DNA of 42,793 nucleotides from Acidobacteriota bacterium (GCA_025463135.1 JAOAPY010000046.1:1-42793); one strand, 5' to 3'. Shown: positions 26,247-36,567, counted from the first letter of the stretch. Translations and numbers: made by a program. Notes: generated from the letters alone by a model not told the origin.

Positions 26247-26885
26247 TTACTTACTATAAAGCTCCACGATGAGCTGCTCGTTAATGGAGCGATCGATATC
26301 GTCCCTGGTCGGCAGGGCATTGATGCGCGCGCCCATCTCAGTACCTTCCTGCGCCAGCCAGGACGGACGACCACGACCGGCGGCTGTTTGCCAGGCGCCT
26401 TCGACATGGGGATTTTTGCGCGCTGATTCCTTTACGGTGATGACGTCGCCAATCTTAATTTGGTAAGAGGGTATGTCCACCTTCCGCCCGTTCACCAGCA
26501 TGTGGCCATGATTGACGAGCTGGCGCGCCTGGCGGCGCGAGGTCGAGAAGCCGGCGCGATAGACCGTGTTGTCCAGTCTTCGTTCGAGGAGGAACAACAG
26601 GTTTTCACCCGTAATTCCCTTCATACGCGCGGCGCGTTCGAAGTAGTTGCGAAATTGTCCTTCAAGAACAAAGTAGATCCGCTTCACTTTCTGCTTCTCG
26701 CGCAACTGCTGGCCATAGCCAACCACAGCTTTGCCGCGACGCAAAGAGTTACCGTGCTGTCCTGGCGGTTGAGTACCCCGCTTTTCTATGGGACAAGACG
26801 GTTTGTAGCACCGATCACCTTTGAGAAAAAGCTTTGCACCTTCGCGGCGGCAAAGACGGCACACCGCATCTCTATACCTAGCCAA
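26247..26885 (-). CDS. rpsD: 30S ribosomal protein S4, zinc-binding form, TTG start
   Basis: A 212-residue S4 that binds 16S rRNA early in assembly. The N-terminus [16 protein letters not shown] is followed by [11 protein letters not shown], a four-cysteine zinc-binding (C+) arrangement. The S4 RNA-binding domain is [25 protein letters not shown]. The start codon is TTG: MARYR is conserved in S4, no ATG is available at that place, and GGAGG lies eight bases upstream. It precedes rpoA, the usual alpha-operon order. Confidence 0.96.
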   Translation of the reverse strand: MARYRDAVCRLCRREGAKLFLKGDRCYKPSCPIEKRGTQPPGQHGNSLRRGKAVVGYGQQLREKQKVKRIYFVLEGQFRNYFERAARMKGITGENLLFLLERRLDNTVYRAGFSTSRRQARQLVNHGHMLVNGRKVDIPSYQIKIGDVITVKESARKNPHVEGAWQTAAGRGRPSWLAQEGTEMGARINALPTRDDIDRSINEQLIVELYSK

Positions 26886-27060
26886 TTATTCTGCCTCCAG
26901 TCTGATTTCTAGACGGAAAAGTTTACAAGCGCCGTTTTCGATTTCGGATTCATGATTTGTGATCGCTGATTGAATCAGCAATCCGCAGTCTGAATTTCGC
27001 AATCGGTACGGTCGCTCTTCATCCTTTAGGTCAATCCATTGTCACCATTGTCAATTTCCG

Positions 27061-27146
27061 ATTTCCAATTACCGATTTGGAAAACACAAGTTCCAAAATC
27101 CCTGATGCGCAATTGCCCAGACAATCGGAAATCGGCAATTGGCAAT
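27061..27146. repeat. 18-bp imperfect inverted repeat, GCAATTGGCAATCGG type
   Basis: ATTTCCAATTACCGATTT (27061-27078) matches the reverse complement of 27129-27146 at 16 of 18 positions. It lies in the 271-bp gap 26886-27156 between rpsK and rpsD. The other half of that gap (26938-27003) holds a second cluster of GATTTCGGATT and GCTGATT-GAATCAGC words. I see no gene in the gap. Confidence 0.7.
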
Positions 27147-27156
27147 CAAAAATACT

Positions 27157-27558
27157 TTAAACTCGGCGTCGCTTGGGCGGCCGGCAACCGTTATGCGGGA
27201 TTGGCGTCGTGTCACGAATCGTGCTGATGCGGATACCCGCGTTGGCAATTGCCCGAATCGCCGACTCACGTCCTCCGCCTGGCCCCTTTACGCGTACCTC
27301 GCATTGCTGCATGCCGGCTTCGTGCGCTTTTTTGGCCGCTTCAAACGCCGCCTGCTGGGCTGCGAATGGAGTCCCCTTGCGCGAGCCACGGAACCCTCTG
27401 GAGCCGGCCGATGATTGCGCGATCAGGTTGCCCTCAAGATCTGTAATGGAGATCATCGTGTTATTGAACGATGCCGCCACATGAACAATCCCCACCGGGA
27501 CGTTCTTTTTTTCCTTCTTGCGAAAGACTTTCTTTTTGCCGCCAGTTGCTTTTGCCAT
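27157..27558 (-). CDS. rpsK: 30S ribosomal protein S11
   Basis: A 133-residue S11 of the small-subunit platform. It has [22 protein letters not shown], then [20 protein letters not shown], and the C-terminus [18 protein letters not shown], all family-typical. The basic N-terminal tail ([16 protein letters not shown]) is unstructured in S11. It lies 63 bp downstream of rpsM with a palindrome in the gap. Confidence 0.98.
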   Translation of the reverse strand: MAKATGGKKKVFRKKEKKNVPVGIVHVAASFNNTMISITDLEGNLIAQSSAGSRGFRGSRKGTPFAAQQAAFEAAKKAHEAGMQQCEVRVKGPGGGRESAIRAIANAGIRISTIRDTTPIPHNGCRPPKRRRV

Positions 27559-27580
27559 ATGTTTCAGACCACCGACGATC

Positions 27581-27612
27581 GATAGACCATCGTCGATGGT
27601 CCATCGTCTATC
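27581..27612. repeat. GATAGAC/GTCTATC palindrome between rpsM and rpsK
   Basis: GATAGAC (27581-27587) and GTCTATC (27606-27612) form a 7-bp stem. The centre holds a competing palindrome, GACCATC-GTC-GATGGTC, so two folds are possible. The words GACGATAG, GGTCCAT and CATCGTC recur in the rplC-rplD gap. Confidence 0.7.
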
Positions 27613-27621
27613 GTCAAATCC

Positions 27622-28005
27622 CTATTTCTTGCCAGGTGCTTTCTTCTTGGCGATGGTTGCGCGTCGCGGACCCTTCCGCGTGCGGGCATTAGTGTGCGTT
27701 CGCTGTCCCCGTACCGGTAGCGAACGACGATGGCGCAAACCGCGATAGCAGCCGATGTCCATCAGCCGCTTGATATCCATTTGGATACGCTTGCGCAGGT
27801 CGCCTTCAATTTCGCCCTGGGCTTCCAGCACGGCACGAATGCGACTCAACTCATCTTCACTGAGATCCTTGATGCGAGTATCCACACTCACACTCGCCTC
27901 TTTAAGGATCGAAGAAGAGCGAGAGCGCCCAATACCGTAAATATAAGTCAGTCCAATTTCCGCCCGCTTGTTCGGGGGTAGATCGACGCCAGCAACACGT
28001 GCCAT
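27622..28005 (-). CDS. rpsM: 30S ribosomal protein S13
   Basis: A 127-residue S13 located in the 30S head. It starts [26 protein letters not shown], and the helix-two-turn-helix region is followed by [29 protein letters not shown], the conserved C-terminus that touches the P-site tRNA. It is the first gene of the alpha block after rpmJ. Confidence 0.98.
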   Translation of the reverse strand: MARVAGVDLPPNKRAEIGLTYIYGIGRSRSSSILKEASVSVDTRIKDLSEDELSRIRAVLEAQGEIEGDLRKRIQMDIKRLMDIGCYRGLRHRRSLPVRGQRTHTNARTRKGPRRATIAKKKAPGKK

Positions 28006-28062
28006 TTCTCTAGTTCTCCGACCTTAATTGCGCAGGATAAAACGCGAAGCCATTCAGGTGGC

Positions 28063-28176
28063 CTATCCCTGCCGCTGTTTATGCTTGGGGTTGACGCAGA
28101 TCACTCGCACGACACCTTTGCGGTGAATGACCTTGCACTTATCACACATCTTCTTTACCGACGCACGCACTTTCAT
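28063..28176 (-). CDS. rpmJ: 50S ribosomal protein L36
   Basis: A 37-residue L36 read directly from the minus strand: [20 protein letters not shown], then [17 protein letters not shown] and TAG. The zinc ligands are CDKC, the later Cys (VIC) and His (PKH), the CCCH zinc-binding form. It is 57 bp before rpsM and 10 bp after infA, the canonical infA-rpmJ-rpsM order. Confidence 0.96.
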   Translation of the reverse strand: MKVRASVKKMCDKCKVIHRKGVVRVICVNPKHKQRQG

Positions 28177-28186
28177 TACACGTTCC

Positions 28187-28424
28187 TCAAGAGCTTCGAC
28201 GCGTTACTTTAACGGTAGTTATTCTTCCGCGATTAAGATCGTAGGGTGAGAGCTCAACCAGCACCCGATCGCCCGGAAGAATACGTATAAAGTGTTTGCG
28301 CATCCTACCCGAAATGTGCGCAAGCACCTGGTGCCGGGAGTCCTCCATCTCGACCCGAAACATTGCATTCGGCAAAGTCTCCAAGGACTTTTGCAGTTAC
28401 TTCTATGGCTTCTTCCTTCGCCAT
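28187..28424 (-). CDS. infA: Translation initiation factor IF-1, frameshifted
   Basis: The start at 28424 reads [14 protein letters not shown], the standard IF-1 N-terminus. The rest of the protein ([20 protein letters not shown] ... [28 protein letters not shown]) is in another frame. The two parts join if one base is removed from GG at about 28381-28382 (plus-strand CTCC); the span of 238 bases is one more than a multiple of three. Repaired, the product is 78 residues, near the family's 72. IF-1 is essential and blocks the A site during initiation. A TTG at the joint could start a 65-residue truncated form. Sequencing error is the simplest explanation. Confidence 0.88.
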
Positions 28425-28509
28425 ATTCTCTTAGATCAAAACTTGCCTGCACCGACAAACTGCAAATAATAGCATGCGAACAAGTCTTTGCCAAGTCGAC
28501 CGTCGCCTA

Positions 28510-29298
28510 TCAATTACATAGCACAGCTTCAGCTTGTCGGTTTACGCCCGAGGGCACCAGGGTCAACACCTCAGGCCCTGCTTCGGTGATGGCAATCGTA
28601 TGTTCCGTGTGTGCGCTGGGACGGCCATCGAGAGTTACCACGGTCCAACCATCCGCCAACACCTTTGTCTCATGGGTGCCCAGATTGATCATTGGCTCAA
28701 CCGCAAAAACATATCCGGTCCTGATTTTGGGACCTTTACCTGGCTTGCCATAATTTGGAATCTGCGGATCCTCGTGCATTTTCCGACCGATACCATGGCC
28801 CACGTATTCCCGTACGACTGAATAGCCGTGGCCTTCCGCGTACTCCTGCACAGCCCAGCCAATATCGCCCAGGTGCAGGCCAGCTCGGCATTGCTCGATC
28901 GCCCGCGCCAGGCATTCTTCGGTTACGCGTATTAGCTGCAATAGCTCGGTCCTAACCTCGCCCACGGGAACGGTTGTCGCTGTATCACCCACAAACCCTT
29001 CCAGGGTCACACCGACGTCGATGGAAAATATGTCTCCTGCCTGCAGTTGGTAGTCCGAGGGAAAACCGTGGACCACCTGCTCATTAACCGAAGCACAAAT
29101 AGAGTACGGGAAGCCATGATAGCCTTTGAAAGTAGGAAGTGCTCCACCGTCCCGAATCATCCGCTCCGCGGCTCGGTCGACGTCCAGAGTAGAAATTCCA
29201 GGTCTGACGATGCCGCGCAATTCCTGCAGAACCTGCCCGACGAGCTTTCCTGCCGCGCGCATCTTGTCAATTTCCCGTTTTGACTTGGCTATGATCAT
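28510..29298 (-). CDS. map: Methionine aminopeptidase, type I
   Basis: A 262-residue enzyme that removes the initiator methionine from new proteins. The metal ligands are visible: two Asp ([19 protein letters not shown]), His ([18 protein letters not shown]), Glu ([10 protein letters not shown]) and Glu (TEHTIAITE). The ATG at 29298 ([17 protein letters not shown]) fits the family. The last ten residues, [10 protein letters not shown], are encoded by DNA resembling the ACAAGCTGAAGCTTGT palindrome family, so the tail may be repeat-derived. It lies between adk and infA. Confidence 0.96.
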   Translation of the reverse strand: MIIAKSKREIDKMRAAGKLVGQVLQELRGIVRPGISTLDVDRAAERMIRDGGALPTFKGYHGFPYSICASVNEQVVHGFPSDYQLQAGDIFSIDVGVTLEGFVGDTATTVPVGEVRTELLQLIRVTEECLARAIEQCRAGLHLGDIGWAVQEYAEGHGYSVVREYVGHGIGRKMHEDPQIPNYGKPGKGPKIRTGYVFAVEPMINLGTHETKVLADGWTVVTLDGRPSAHTEHTIAITEAGPEVLTLVPSGVNRQAEAVLCN

Positions 29299-29333
29299 GG
29301 ACGAATAAAATCTATAAAGCACCGTGGCTAAAA

Positions 29334-29987
<654 letters not shown>

Positions 29988-30049
29988 AGGGATACTTGAC
30001 TTTAGATCTTAGATTCGCGATTAGTTGGCGATTAATCTAAAACCGCAAA

Positions 30050-31474
30050 TCAAAACCCGGCTCTCCTTCCGCGCAGACGCCCACCCGAACCGAGAAATCC
30101 TTCGTAATTGCGCATGACCAGCTGGGCCTCGATCTGCGCCACCGTATCCATGGCCACGCCGACCAGGATCAGCAACGAGGTGCCGCCAAAATAAAACTGA
30201 TATCCCATGCCGGTCGGAATCCAGGAGAGTCCCGGCGTAGAACTCACAAAGGCATCAAGCCCGGCGCCGATCAACGGCAGCCGCGCCACTTTGAATCCGC
30301 TTAGCATAAACTGCGGCACAAACGCGACCAGGGCAAGGTAAATCGCACCTACTACCGTCAAACGCGTCAGAATCGTGTTGAGATACTCGGCAGTTGCCCT
30401 TCCGGGTCGAATGCCCGGCATGAAGCCGCCGTGTTTCCGCAGATTGTCGGCCACTTCCTCGACATTGAAAACTATCGACACGTAAAAGAAAGTGAAGAAC
30501 ACGATCAAGGTCAGGAATATTAGTTCGTAATAAGGGTCACTGGCATGAAACGTCTGGAAGAAAGTGTAAACGTGGGCCCAGGTCGTATTCGGATTACTCG
30601 GGTCCGGAGGCACGGCGGCGAAGAGACTCTGCGGCATTGATAAGACCGACGAGGCAAAGATCACAGGGATAACGCCACCCATATTGATCTTGAGCGGCAT
30701 CGTGGTCTGCTGACCACCAACCAACTGGCGACCGACGTGCCGTTTGGCATAGCTGACGGGGATCTTGCGCCGCGCCGCTTCCACAAAGACGATGAAAGCA
30801 ATAACCGCCACTAAAGCGACTACCAAACCCACCACGCCGACGGCTTCGAGGGTGTCACCACCACGGAGGCGTTCGACAACTTGTTGCACGCCTCGCGGGA
30901 GACCAATAACAATACCGGAAAAGATCAGGAGCGAAATACCATTGCCCACGCCCCGCTCGGTGATTTGCTCGCCGAGCCACATAACGAAGATTGTCCCCGT
31001 CGTCAGCGTAAGAATAATGGTTAAGAGAAATCCCCAGGTGGGCGCGCCCACACCATTAATTTGCAGCCAGTGCGCCACAAATCCCGTTTGGATCATGGCC
31101 AGGCCAACCGTCAGATAACGCGTCCACTGATTGATCTTCTGGCGACCCATCTCGCCTTCTTCCTGAAGTTTTTTCAGTTGCGGCGAAACTACCGTCATCA
31201 GCTGCAAGATGATCGAAGCGGTGATATACGGAGTCACGCCCAGCGCGAAGACTGAAATCGTACGAAAGTTCCCGCCGGAAAACAGATCCAAAACCCCCAG
31301 CAAAGTGCCGGCAACGTCGCGCCACACTGCGTCGAGGCGCTCCTTATTGATCCCCGGCGCACCGATGTGCGCTCCCAGGCGATAGACGGCCAGCAAGCCC
31401 AACGTGAACAGGATCCGTTTGCGCAGATCCGGTACATTGAACATGTTGCGAACGGCGGCTAGAAACTTTTCCAT
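30050..31474 (-). CDS. secY: Preprotein translocase subunit SecY
   Basis: A 474-residue channel protein with ten predicted membrane helices. It begins [34 protein letters not shown], has the plug/TM2 region [24 protein letters not shown], and the cytoplasmic loop [17 protein letters not shown] that binds SecA and ribosomes. It forms the Sec channel with SecE and SecG, which are not in the window. It follows rplO and precedes adk. Confidence 0.98.
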   Translation of the reverse strand: MEKFLAAVRNMFNVPDLRKRILFTLGLLAVYRLGAHIGAPGINKERLDAVWRDVAGTLLGVLDLFSGGNFRTISVFALGVTPYITASIILQLMTVVSPQLKKLQEEGEMGRQKINQWTRYLTVGLAMIQTGFVAHWLQINGVGAPTWGFLLTIILTLTTGTIFVMWLGEQITERGVGNGISLLIFSGIVIGLPRGVQQVVERLRGGDTLEAVGVVGLVVALVAVIAFIVFVEAARRKIPVSYAKRHVGRQLVGGQQTTMPLKINMGGVIPVIFASSVLSMPQSLFAAVPPDPSNPNTTWAHVYTFFQTFHASDPYYELIFLTLIVFFTFFYVSIVFNVEEVADNLRKHGGFMPGIRPGRATAEYLNTILTRLTVVGAIYLALVAFVPQFMLSGFKVARLPLIGAGLDAFVSSTPGLSWIPTGMGYQFYFGGTSLLILVGVAMDTVAQIEAQLVMRNYEGFLGSGGRLRGRRAGF

Positions 31475-31484
31475 AATTAAGCAG

Positions 31485-31536
31485 CACAGACTTTCGCCTG
31501 TGTCCTGACTACTCGAACCGCAGACTGAATGTCTGC
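31485..31536. repeat. Two ACAGACT-type hairpins between rplO and secY
   Basis: CACAG/CTGTG (31485-31489 with 31498-31502) and GCAGAC-TGAAT-GTCTGC (31520-31525 with 31531-31536) fill the 72-bp gap. They are of the same word family as the hairpin at 18108. Confidence 0.55.
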
Positions 31537-31546
31537 GCTAAAGCGT

Positions 31547-32005
31547 CTACTCGGCTCCGATCTCCGTCACGGCCCCGCCGGCCTTCTCGATCTTCTCTCT
31601 CGCGCTTTTCGTGAAGCGATGCGCCGAGACTCGCAGCGGCTTTCCCAGTTCGCCCGTGCCCAGCACAACGACGTCATGTTTGGCTTTCTTTATGATGCCG
31701 CGCTGATGCAGCACCTCCGGCGTAACTTCTTCGTTTGCTTCAAAATTACGTTCAAGGGCGCTGAGACTGACTTCCAGCCAGCGCTTTTTGAAGATATTCG
31801 TGAAGCCACGCTTGGGCAGACGGCGATGCAAAGGCATCTGGCCGCCCTCAAAGCCAATCTTGGCCGAGTAGCCGGAGCGAGATTTCTGCCCCTTCTCACC
31901 GCGGCCGGCGGTCTTTCCCAGGCCTGAGCCCGGGCCACGCCCCACGCGTTTCTTTTTATGAGTCGATCCCTTAGCCGGATGCAAGTTATTAAGAGTTAGT
32001 GCCAT
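31547..32005 (-). CDS. rplO: 50S ribosomal protein L15
   Basis: A 152-residue L15. It opens [22 protein letters not shown] and continues with [21 protein letters not shown], the glycine/basic N-terminal arm threaded into 23S rRNA. The C-terminal globular domain ends [11 protein letters not shown]. The ATG at 32005 is used rather than a TTG two codons earlier. An 18-bp palindrome arm begins 14 bases upstream of this start. Confidence 0.97.
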   Translation of the reverse strand: MALTLNNLHPAKGSTHKKKRVGRGPGSGLGKTAGRGEKGQKSRSGYSAKIGFEGGQMPLHRRLPKRGFTNIFKKRWLEVSLSALERNFEANEEVTPEVLHQRGIIKKAKHDVVVLGTGELGKPLRVSAHRFTKSAREKIEKAGGAVTEIGAE

Positions 32006-32018
32006 CTTCAATACTAAT

Positions 32019-32129
32019 CATTTTCCATTTGTCATTTGACAACTACCATTTCTCATTCACTCCGGTTCTCACCTGGACATCCTTGCGACGCAATGACAAA
32101 TGAAACGGGTCAATGACAAATGGAAAATG
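32019..32129. repeat. 18-bp perfect inverted repeat, CATTTGTCATT type
   Basis: CATTTTCCATTTGTCATT at 32019-32036 pairs perfectly with 32112-32129. A second ATGACAAATG copy lies in the 75-nt loop. The arms reach from ten bases past the rpmD stop to just upstream of rplO. Confidence 0.85.
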
Positions 32130-32139
32130 CTCCTTATCT

Positions 32140-32355
32140 CTATTCAATGATCCGCAAAAGGTGCGGTACCTTGGCCACTACGCCACGCATCGACGGTGTA
32201 TCGGGGCGGTCAACAACCTGATTGAGCTTGGTCAGACCGACGCTGCGAACAATAGTTTTGTGCGTTTTCGGAGTTGCGATAAAACTTCGATAATACTGAA
32301 TACGAATGGTCTTGCTTTCGGCCGGCTCTGTTTTGTTGGCTTGCTTTTTTGCCAT
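32140..32355 (-). CDS. rpmD: 50S ribosomal protein L30
   Basis: A 71-residue L30. After a short basic/acidic N-terminal extension (MAKKQANKTEPAESK) comes the core IRIQYYRSFIATPKTHKTIVRSVGLTK, then DTPSMRGVVAKVPHLL, typical of the family (about 60). L30 lies near the central protuberance. It sits between rpsE and rplO, the standard spc order. Confidence 0.96.
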   Translation of the reverse strand: MAKKQANKTEPAESKTIRIQYYRSFIATPKTHKTIVRSVGLTKLNQVVDRPDTPSMRGVVAKVPHLLRIIE

Positions 32356-32423
32356 AACACCTCGTGATTTCAGAATTCAACGTCCCTTCTCGAAACGGGA
32401 CTCTAAATCTGAAGAACCTGTTT

Positions 32424-32930
32424 CTACAACTCTTCGACTTGCTTACCGCGCAAGCGCGCCAGTTCCATCGGGTCTTTCATCCGCAGCAGCGCGTCAAAAG
32501 TAGCGCGCACAACGTTGTGCGGATTTGTCGAACCCAGCACCTTTGTACGCACATCGTGAACACCGACCGCCTGCATGACCGCACGGACTGCGCCGCCGGC
32601 GATCACGCCGGTCCCCTGCGATGCCGGTTTTACCAGCACGCGTCCCGCGCCAAACTTGCCAATCAATTGATGGGGCAAAGTATTTTTAATCAAGGGAACG
32701 CGAATCAAACTCTTCTTGGCAGCCTCAATCGCCTTCTTGATGGCAATCGGCACCTCGCGAGCTTTCCCGGTGCCAAAACCGACATGGCCTGATTCGTCGC
32801 CCACTACCACCAACGCCGCGAACGACAGGTTCTTGCCGCCCTTGACTACTTTGGTAACGCGGTTGATGGAAATAACCTGGTCCTTTAGATCCAGTCCCTG
32901 CGCTGAAATACGTTGTTTGGGTTGTCTCAT
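32424..32930 (-). CDS. rpsE: 30S ribosomal protein S5
   Basis: A 168-residue S5. It shows [37 protein letters not shown] and the C-terminal domain [24 protein letters not shown] followed by [17 protein letters not shown]5 affects decoding fidelity and mRNA unwinding. Its ATG overlaps the rplR stop by one base (TAATG), so the two are translationally coupled; this is one of the few junctions here without a palindrome. Confidence 0.98.
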   Translation of the reverse strand: MRQPKQRISAQGLDLKDQVISINRVTKVVKGGKNLSFAALVVVGDESGHVGFGTGKAREVPIAIKKAIEAAKKSLIRVPLIKNTLPHQLIGKFGAGRVLVKPASQGTGVIAGGAVRAVMQAVGVHDVRTKVLGSTNPHNVVRATFDALLRMKDPMELARLRGKQVEEL

Positions 32931-33343
32931 TATTGCTCTTGATTCTCGTCGGTTTCGCTTTCGGCCGACTCTGCAGTTGATTCGTCCTTGTTTAGTCCGG
33001 CCTCGCGTACGGCCTCCGTCAGGGCCTTTATGCGACCATGATACAGGTAGCCGCCGCGATCAAACACAATGCGTGAGATCCCTTTGGCCAGGGCGCGTTC
33101 GGCGATTTCGCGGCCCACACGTTTGGCCGCTTCGATATTGCCGCCCGTCGCTCCACGAAGATCTTTTTCGGTAGTCGAGGCGGAAACCAGCGTTACGCCC
33201 TGCTCGTCATCGATCACCTGTGCGTAAATGTGATTCAAGCTGCGATAGATAGCCAGGCGCGGGTGCTGGGTGGTGCCGCTGACCTTGCGTCTAATCCGCT
33301 TGTGTACTGCGGTACGAACTACCGCTCTACTCGTCTTTGCCAT
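32930..33343 (-). CDS. rplR: 50S ribosomal protein L18
   Basis: A 137-residue L18 that binds 5S rRNA. The core contains [31 protein letters not shown] and the terminal [24 protein letters not shown]. The last 20 residues ([18 protein letters not shown]) form an acidic tail not usual in L18, which normally ends at REAGL plus one or two residues. It overlaps rpsE by one base. Confidence 0.97.
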   Translation of the reverse strand: MAKTSRAVVRTAVHKRIRRKVSGTTQHPRLAIYRSLNHIYAQVIDDEQGVTLVSASTTEKDLRGATGGNIEAAKRVGREIAERALAKGISRIVFDRGGYLYHGRIKALTEAVREAGLNKDESTAESAESETDENQEQ

Positions 33344-33371
33344 GATCTCCTCATTTCCGATTTCCGATGAA

Positions 33372-33932
33372 CTACTTCCCTGTCTTGCCGGGCTTCAGCT
33401 TAATCGGCACATCGGCGTAACGGACTCCCTTGCCCTTGTAGGCGTCCGGCTTTCTCAGCTTATGCATTTCCGCCGCGACCTGGCCGAGCTTCTGTTTGTC
33501 TATACCAGAAAGCGTTAGAGTTGTCTGGTACTGTTGAATACTGCCCTTGGTGGTCATGCGCTCGGCCTTGGCCTCAATTCCTTCGGGCAAAGGAAACTCA
33601 ATCGGATGAGAGTAGCCAAGCGAAAACACTATTCGCTTTGCCTGCACGTCGGCCTTATAGCCGACGCCCACCACATCCATTTGCTGCGTGAAGCCTTCGG
33701 TCACGCCGACGATCGCGCTGTTGGCCAGCGCGCGCGCCAAGCCGTGCATGGCCGCCAGATCATCTGAAGCGCGCTCAGCCTGCAATTGATCGCCGTCGAG
33801 CTTGAATGCGATGCCTGGCGGCACCGGCGTCTTCTGCACGCCTTTGGGCCCCTTGACCTCGAGCTCCCGCTCCTTAATCGTGACCGTCACGCCTTTGGGG
33901 ACGGTGATTGCCTTCTTTCCTATACGCGACAT
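33372..33932 (-). CDS. rplF: 50S ribosomal protein L6
   Basis: A 186-residue L6 with its two repeated domains. It starts [19 protein letters not shown], and the C-terminal domain holds the signature [30 protein letters not shown]6 sits at the base of the L7/L12 stalk near the factor-binding site. Its length and start match the family; it is 28 bp upstream of rplR. Confidence 0.98.
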   Translation of the reverse strand: MSRIGKKAITVPKGVTVTIKERELEVKGPKGVQKTPVPPGIAFKLDGDQLQAERASDDLAAMHGLARALANSAIVGVTEGFTQQMDVVGVGYKADVQAKRIVFSLGYSHPIEFPLPEGIEAKAERMTTKGSIQQYQTTLTLSGIDKQKLGQVAAEMHKLRKPDAYKGKGVRYADVPIKLKPGKTGK

Positions 33933-34011
33933 AATTCATTTCCCATTTGCAATTTCCGATTGCCGATTTTCCCCACTCAACGCGCCAACCCAATATTAGC
34001 AAGCGGCAATG

Positions 34012-34404
34012 TTAATAGATTTGGGCCAACAATTCACCGCCAATATTTTCGCGACGGGCGGCTTTGCCACTCATCAAACCGCGCGAAGTAGAAACGATGT
34101 TGACGCCGTAACCGCCGAGCACCTTCGGAATATCGTGCGAGCCGACATAAACACGCCGGCCTGGCTTGGATACTCTTTCCAGATGCGTAATCGAAGAAGT
34201 CCCGCGCGCGTCGTAGCGAAGAAATATGCGCACGCTGCGCTTCACGCCTTCGCCTTTTACCACGAAGTTGTTGATGTACCCTTCTTCCTTCAAAATGCGG
34301 GCGATTTCCAGTTTTAGTTTCGAAGCCGGGATATCTACGCGCGAGTGTTTCGCCGCAATAGCATTGCGGATTCGCGTCAACATATCGGCAATAGGATCAG
34401 TCAT
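34012..34404 (-). CDS. rpsH: 30S ribosomal protein S8
   Basis: A 130-residue S8. It starts MTDPIADMLTRIRNAI and ends with the RNA-binding STSRGLMSGKAARRENIGGELL. S8 binds the central domain of 16S rRNA and in E. coli represses the spc operon; whether it does so here is unknown. The gap to rplF (79 bp) holds CATTTCCCATTTGCAATTTCCG words of the intergenic repeat family. Confidence 0.98.
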   Translation of the reverse strand: MTDPIADMLTRIRNAIAAKHSRVDIPASKLKLEIARILKEEGYINNFVVKGEGVKRSVRIFLRYDARGTSSITHLERVSKPGRRVYVGSHDIPKVLGGYGVNIVSTSRGLMSGKAARRENIGGELLAQIY

Positions 34405-34516
34405 GTATTACTCCATTCAGTCATTGCCCATTTTCTTTGCCGATTCCCGATTTGAGAACGAGTCGTTAGGCATTTGACTCTCATCGGCAATTGGCAATTG
34501 GCAATCGATAATGTTC

Positions 34517-34702
34517 TTACCAGCTTGCCTTTACGACACCAGGAATCTGTCCCTGCAACGCCAGTTCACGGAAACAGATACGGCAGAGATTAAACTTACG
34601 CAGATAAGCGCGCGGACGACCACAACGTTTACAGCGCGTGTAACCGCGCACTTTGAACTTGGGCTTGCGCGCCGCCTTTGCAACCAATGATGTTTTTGCC
34701 AT
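34517..34702 (-). CDS. rpsN: 30S ribosomal protein S14, zinc-binding type Z
   Basis: A 61-residue short S14 with the zinc finger [20 protein letters not shown], followed by the conserved [18 protein letters not shown]. It is the C+ short form, in contrast with the about 100-residue zinc-free S14 of E. coli. It starts [19 protein letters not shown] and lies between rplE and rpsH. Confidence 0.97.
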   Translation of the reverse strand: MAKTSLVAKAARKPKFKVRGYTRCKRCGRPRAYLRKFNLCRICFRELALQGQIPGVVKASW

Positions 34703-34781
34703 AAACCTCGTCTTCTCTTTCGGGCTCTTTCAAGTCTGATTTCCAGTCTCAAATCTGAGATCTGAAATCTGAAATCCCAAT

Positions 34782-35327
34782 TTAGTTTTGCCTGAAAGGC
34801 ATCCCCAGCGCCTTTAACAGCGCTCGTGCCAATTCGTCAGTGCGCGCGCTCGTGACAATCGAGATATTCATGCCACGCAACTTATCCACCTTATTGAAAT
34901 CGATCTCCGGGAAAATCAACTGCTCGCGCACGCCAATGGTGTAGTTTCCGCGGCCGTCAAAAGCCTTGGGAGAGACGCCGCGAAAATCGCGCACGCGGGG
35001 CAGAGCAACCGACACCAGCCGGTCCATAAACTCGTACATGCGATCACCGCGCAAGGTCACCATCACACCGATGGGCATTCCCTGGCGCAGCTTGAACGAG
35101 GCGATCGACTTTTTCGCTTTGGTGATAACCGGCTTTTGACCGGTGATCGACTTCAGCTCGTCGGCTGCCGTGTCCAGAATCTTGGCATTGGCGATGGCCT
35201 CGCCCATGCCCATGTTAATTACAATCTTTTCCAGACGCGGGATGGCCATCGGATTCTCGATCCCAAATTCCTTGGCAATCGCCGGTCCCACTTCCTGCTG
35301 ATATCGCTGCTTTAACCTTGCTGCCAT
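34782..35327 (-). CDS. rplE: 50S ribosomal protein L5
   Basis: A 181-residue L5 that binds 5S rRNA and contacts P-site tRNA. Family stretches are visible: [63 protein letters not shown] and [15 protein letters not shown]-like [25 protein letters not shown]. The length equals the norm (179-181). Confidence 0.98.
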   Translation of the reverse strand: MAARLKQRYQQEVGPAIAKEFGIENPMAIPRLEKIVINMGMGEAIANAKILDTAADELKSITGQKPVITKAKKSIASFKLRQGMPIGVMVTLRGDRMYEFMDRLVSVALPRVRDFRGVSPKAFDGRGNYTIGVREQLIFPEIDFNKVDKLRGMNISIVTSARTDELARALLKALGMPFRQN

Positions 35328-35346
35328 GTTTCCGTCTCACTTGTGA

Positions 35347-35418
35347 GACAAGCCTCAGCTTGTCGTTGATACTGAAATGCGCTCCCTTTGCCGAGAAACG
35401 ACAAACTGAAGTTTGTCG
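35347..35418. repeat. Two ACAAGC/ACAAACT hairpins between rplX and rplE
   Basis: GACAAGC-CTCA-GCTTGTC (35347-35364) and CGACAAACT-GA-AGTTTGTCG (35399-35418) each fold on their own. They occupy the gap between the rplX stop (35424) and the rplE start (35327), and the right hairpin lies five bases past the rplX stop codon. Confidence 0.75.
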
Positions 35419-35423
35419 GACTC

Positions 35424-35762
35424 TTAAGCCTTGTCCAGCGCGTGTCCGCTCCCGGCGGCGACTCTGGTTTTAGTGCCGTCTGGCTGTACGTCGTATTTGA
35501 CGCGCGTCGGCTTGCCGCTCTGCGGATCGATCAACTGCACGTTGGAAATATCGATCCATGATTCCTTCTCAATGATGCCGCCGCCGCGATTACTCGAGGG
35601 GTTGGCCTTTTGATGTCGTTTGATCATGCCCGCCGCTTCGACTTTGACCTTTCCCAGCACCGGAGCAACTTCGAGCACCCGGCCGCGCTTGCCTTTATCG
35701 CGGCCGGCGATAATCGCCACCTGATCGTTCTTCTTGATTTTTGACCGTTTCGTTCCGCGCAT
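35424..35762 (-). CDS. rplX: 50S ribosomal protein L24
   Basis: A 112-residue L24. The KOW motif is [23 protein letters not shown], followed by [23 protein letters not shown], typical of the family. L24 starts 50S assembly and lines the exit tunnel rim. It follows rplN after only five bases, with no repeat in between. Confidence 0.98.
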   Translation of the reverse strand: MRGTKRSKIKKNDQVAIIAGRDKGKRGRVLEVAPVLGKVKVEAAGMIKRHQKANPSSNRGGGIIEKESWIDISNVQLIDPQSGKPTRVKYDVQPDGTKTRVAAGSGHALDKA

Positions 35763-35767
35763 GATCG

Positions 35768-36136
35768 TCAGATGACCTCCGGAGCCAGTGAAACAATTTT
35801 CATGAAATTCTTGTCGCGCAATTCGCGCGCAACGGGCCCAAAGACACGAGTGCCAATCGGCGTTCCGTCCTCCTTGATCAGCACGGCGGCGTTCTGATCA
35901 AAGCGAATGTAAGTGCCGTCCTTGCGTCGCACTTCCTTGCGGGTGCGCACAATCACGGCATCCTGCACCGTGCCCTTCTTAATAGTGCCATCCGGTGATG
36001 CCTCTTTTACGGTGACCTTAATGCGATCTCCCAGGCTGGCGATCTTGCCGGTGGATCCGCCAATCGGCATGATCATCTCTACGCGGCGCGCTCCCGAATT
36101 GTCAGCGACGTCCAAAGACGTCTGCATCTGAATCAT
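35768..36136 (-). CDS. rplN: 50S ribosomal protein L14
   Basis: A 122-residue L14, the exact family length. It starts [20 protein letters not shown] and contains [27 protein letters not shown] and [29 protein letters not shown]. It is the binding partner of RsfS, encoded in this window. GAGGGG nine bases before the ATG gives a clear ribosome-binding site, just outside the upstream palindrome. Confidence 0.98.
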   Translation of the reverse strand: MIQMQTSLDVADNSGARRVEMIMPIGGSTGKIASLGDRIKVTVKEASPDGTIKKGTVQDAVIVRTRKEVRRKDGTYIRFDQNAAVLIKEDGTPIGTRVFGPVARELRDKNFMKIVSLAPEVI

Positions 36137-36152
36137 AACTATCCCCTCTTAG

Positions 36153-36245
36153 GAATTTCGGATTTCGGATTGCGGATTGCGAATTTAAGCATGGGCTTCA
36201 TCCCCGCTTTCAAATCCGAAATTCGCAATCCGAATTCCGCAATTC
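36153..36245. repeat. 34-bp imperfect inverted repeat, GGATTGCGGATTTCGG type
   Basis: The left arm 36153-36186 and the reverse complement of 36212-36245 agree at 29 of 34 positions, with a 25-nt loop. The right arm overlaps the rpsQ stop codon by two bases; the left arm ends 17 bases before the rplN ATG. Confidence 0.85.
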
Positions 36246-36567
36246 ACTTTGCTGCCTTCTGGAGTATCTCGACCACCCGCCAGCGTTTCCGTGCTGACAG
36301 CGGTCGCGTCTCGACGATGCGCACCTTGTCCCCCACGGTGGAGCCGACTTCATCGTGCGCCATGAATTTCGACGTGCGCTTCACATAACGCCGGTACTTC
36401 CGGTGCTTCACCACGCGGTCCACCCGGACCACGACGGTCTTTTGCATTTTGTCGGAAGCCACGATCCCGATCTTCTGGACGCGCCGGCTGCGTCGTATTG
36501 CCTCTGGCGCCGGTGTGTTTTCAGGAGCAGCCTGATTGTCGTCTATTTGTTTTTCTTCTTCAGCCAT
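36244..36567 (-). CDS. rpsQ: 30S ribosomal protein S17 with N-terminal extension
   Basis: A 107-residue S17. The OB-fold core is GIVASDKMQKTVVVRVDRVVKHRKYRRYVKRTSKFMAHDE and then VRIVETRPLSARKRWRVVEIL. About 30 residues rich in Glu, Asp, Pro and Ala (MAEEEKQIDDNQAAPENTPA) precede it, absent from E. coli S17 (84). It follows rpmC in the normal order. Confidence 0.97.
   Translation of the reverse strand: MAEEEKQIDDNQAAPENTPAPEAIRRSRRVQKIGIVASDKMQKTVVVRVDRVVKHRKYRRYVKRTSKFMAHDEVGSTVGDKVRIVETRPLSARKRWRVVEILQKAAK

Noticed and set aside
33933-34516. Gaps rplF-rpsH and rpsH-rpsN as two-arm palindromes
   Set aside because: Words of the repeat family are present (CATTTCCCATTTGCAATTTCC, CGGCAATTGGCAATTGG), but arms match only loosely with gaps, so no coordinates are claimed for a stem.
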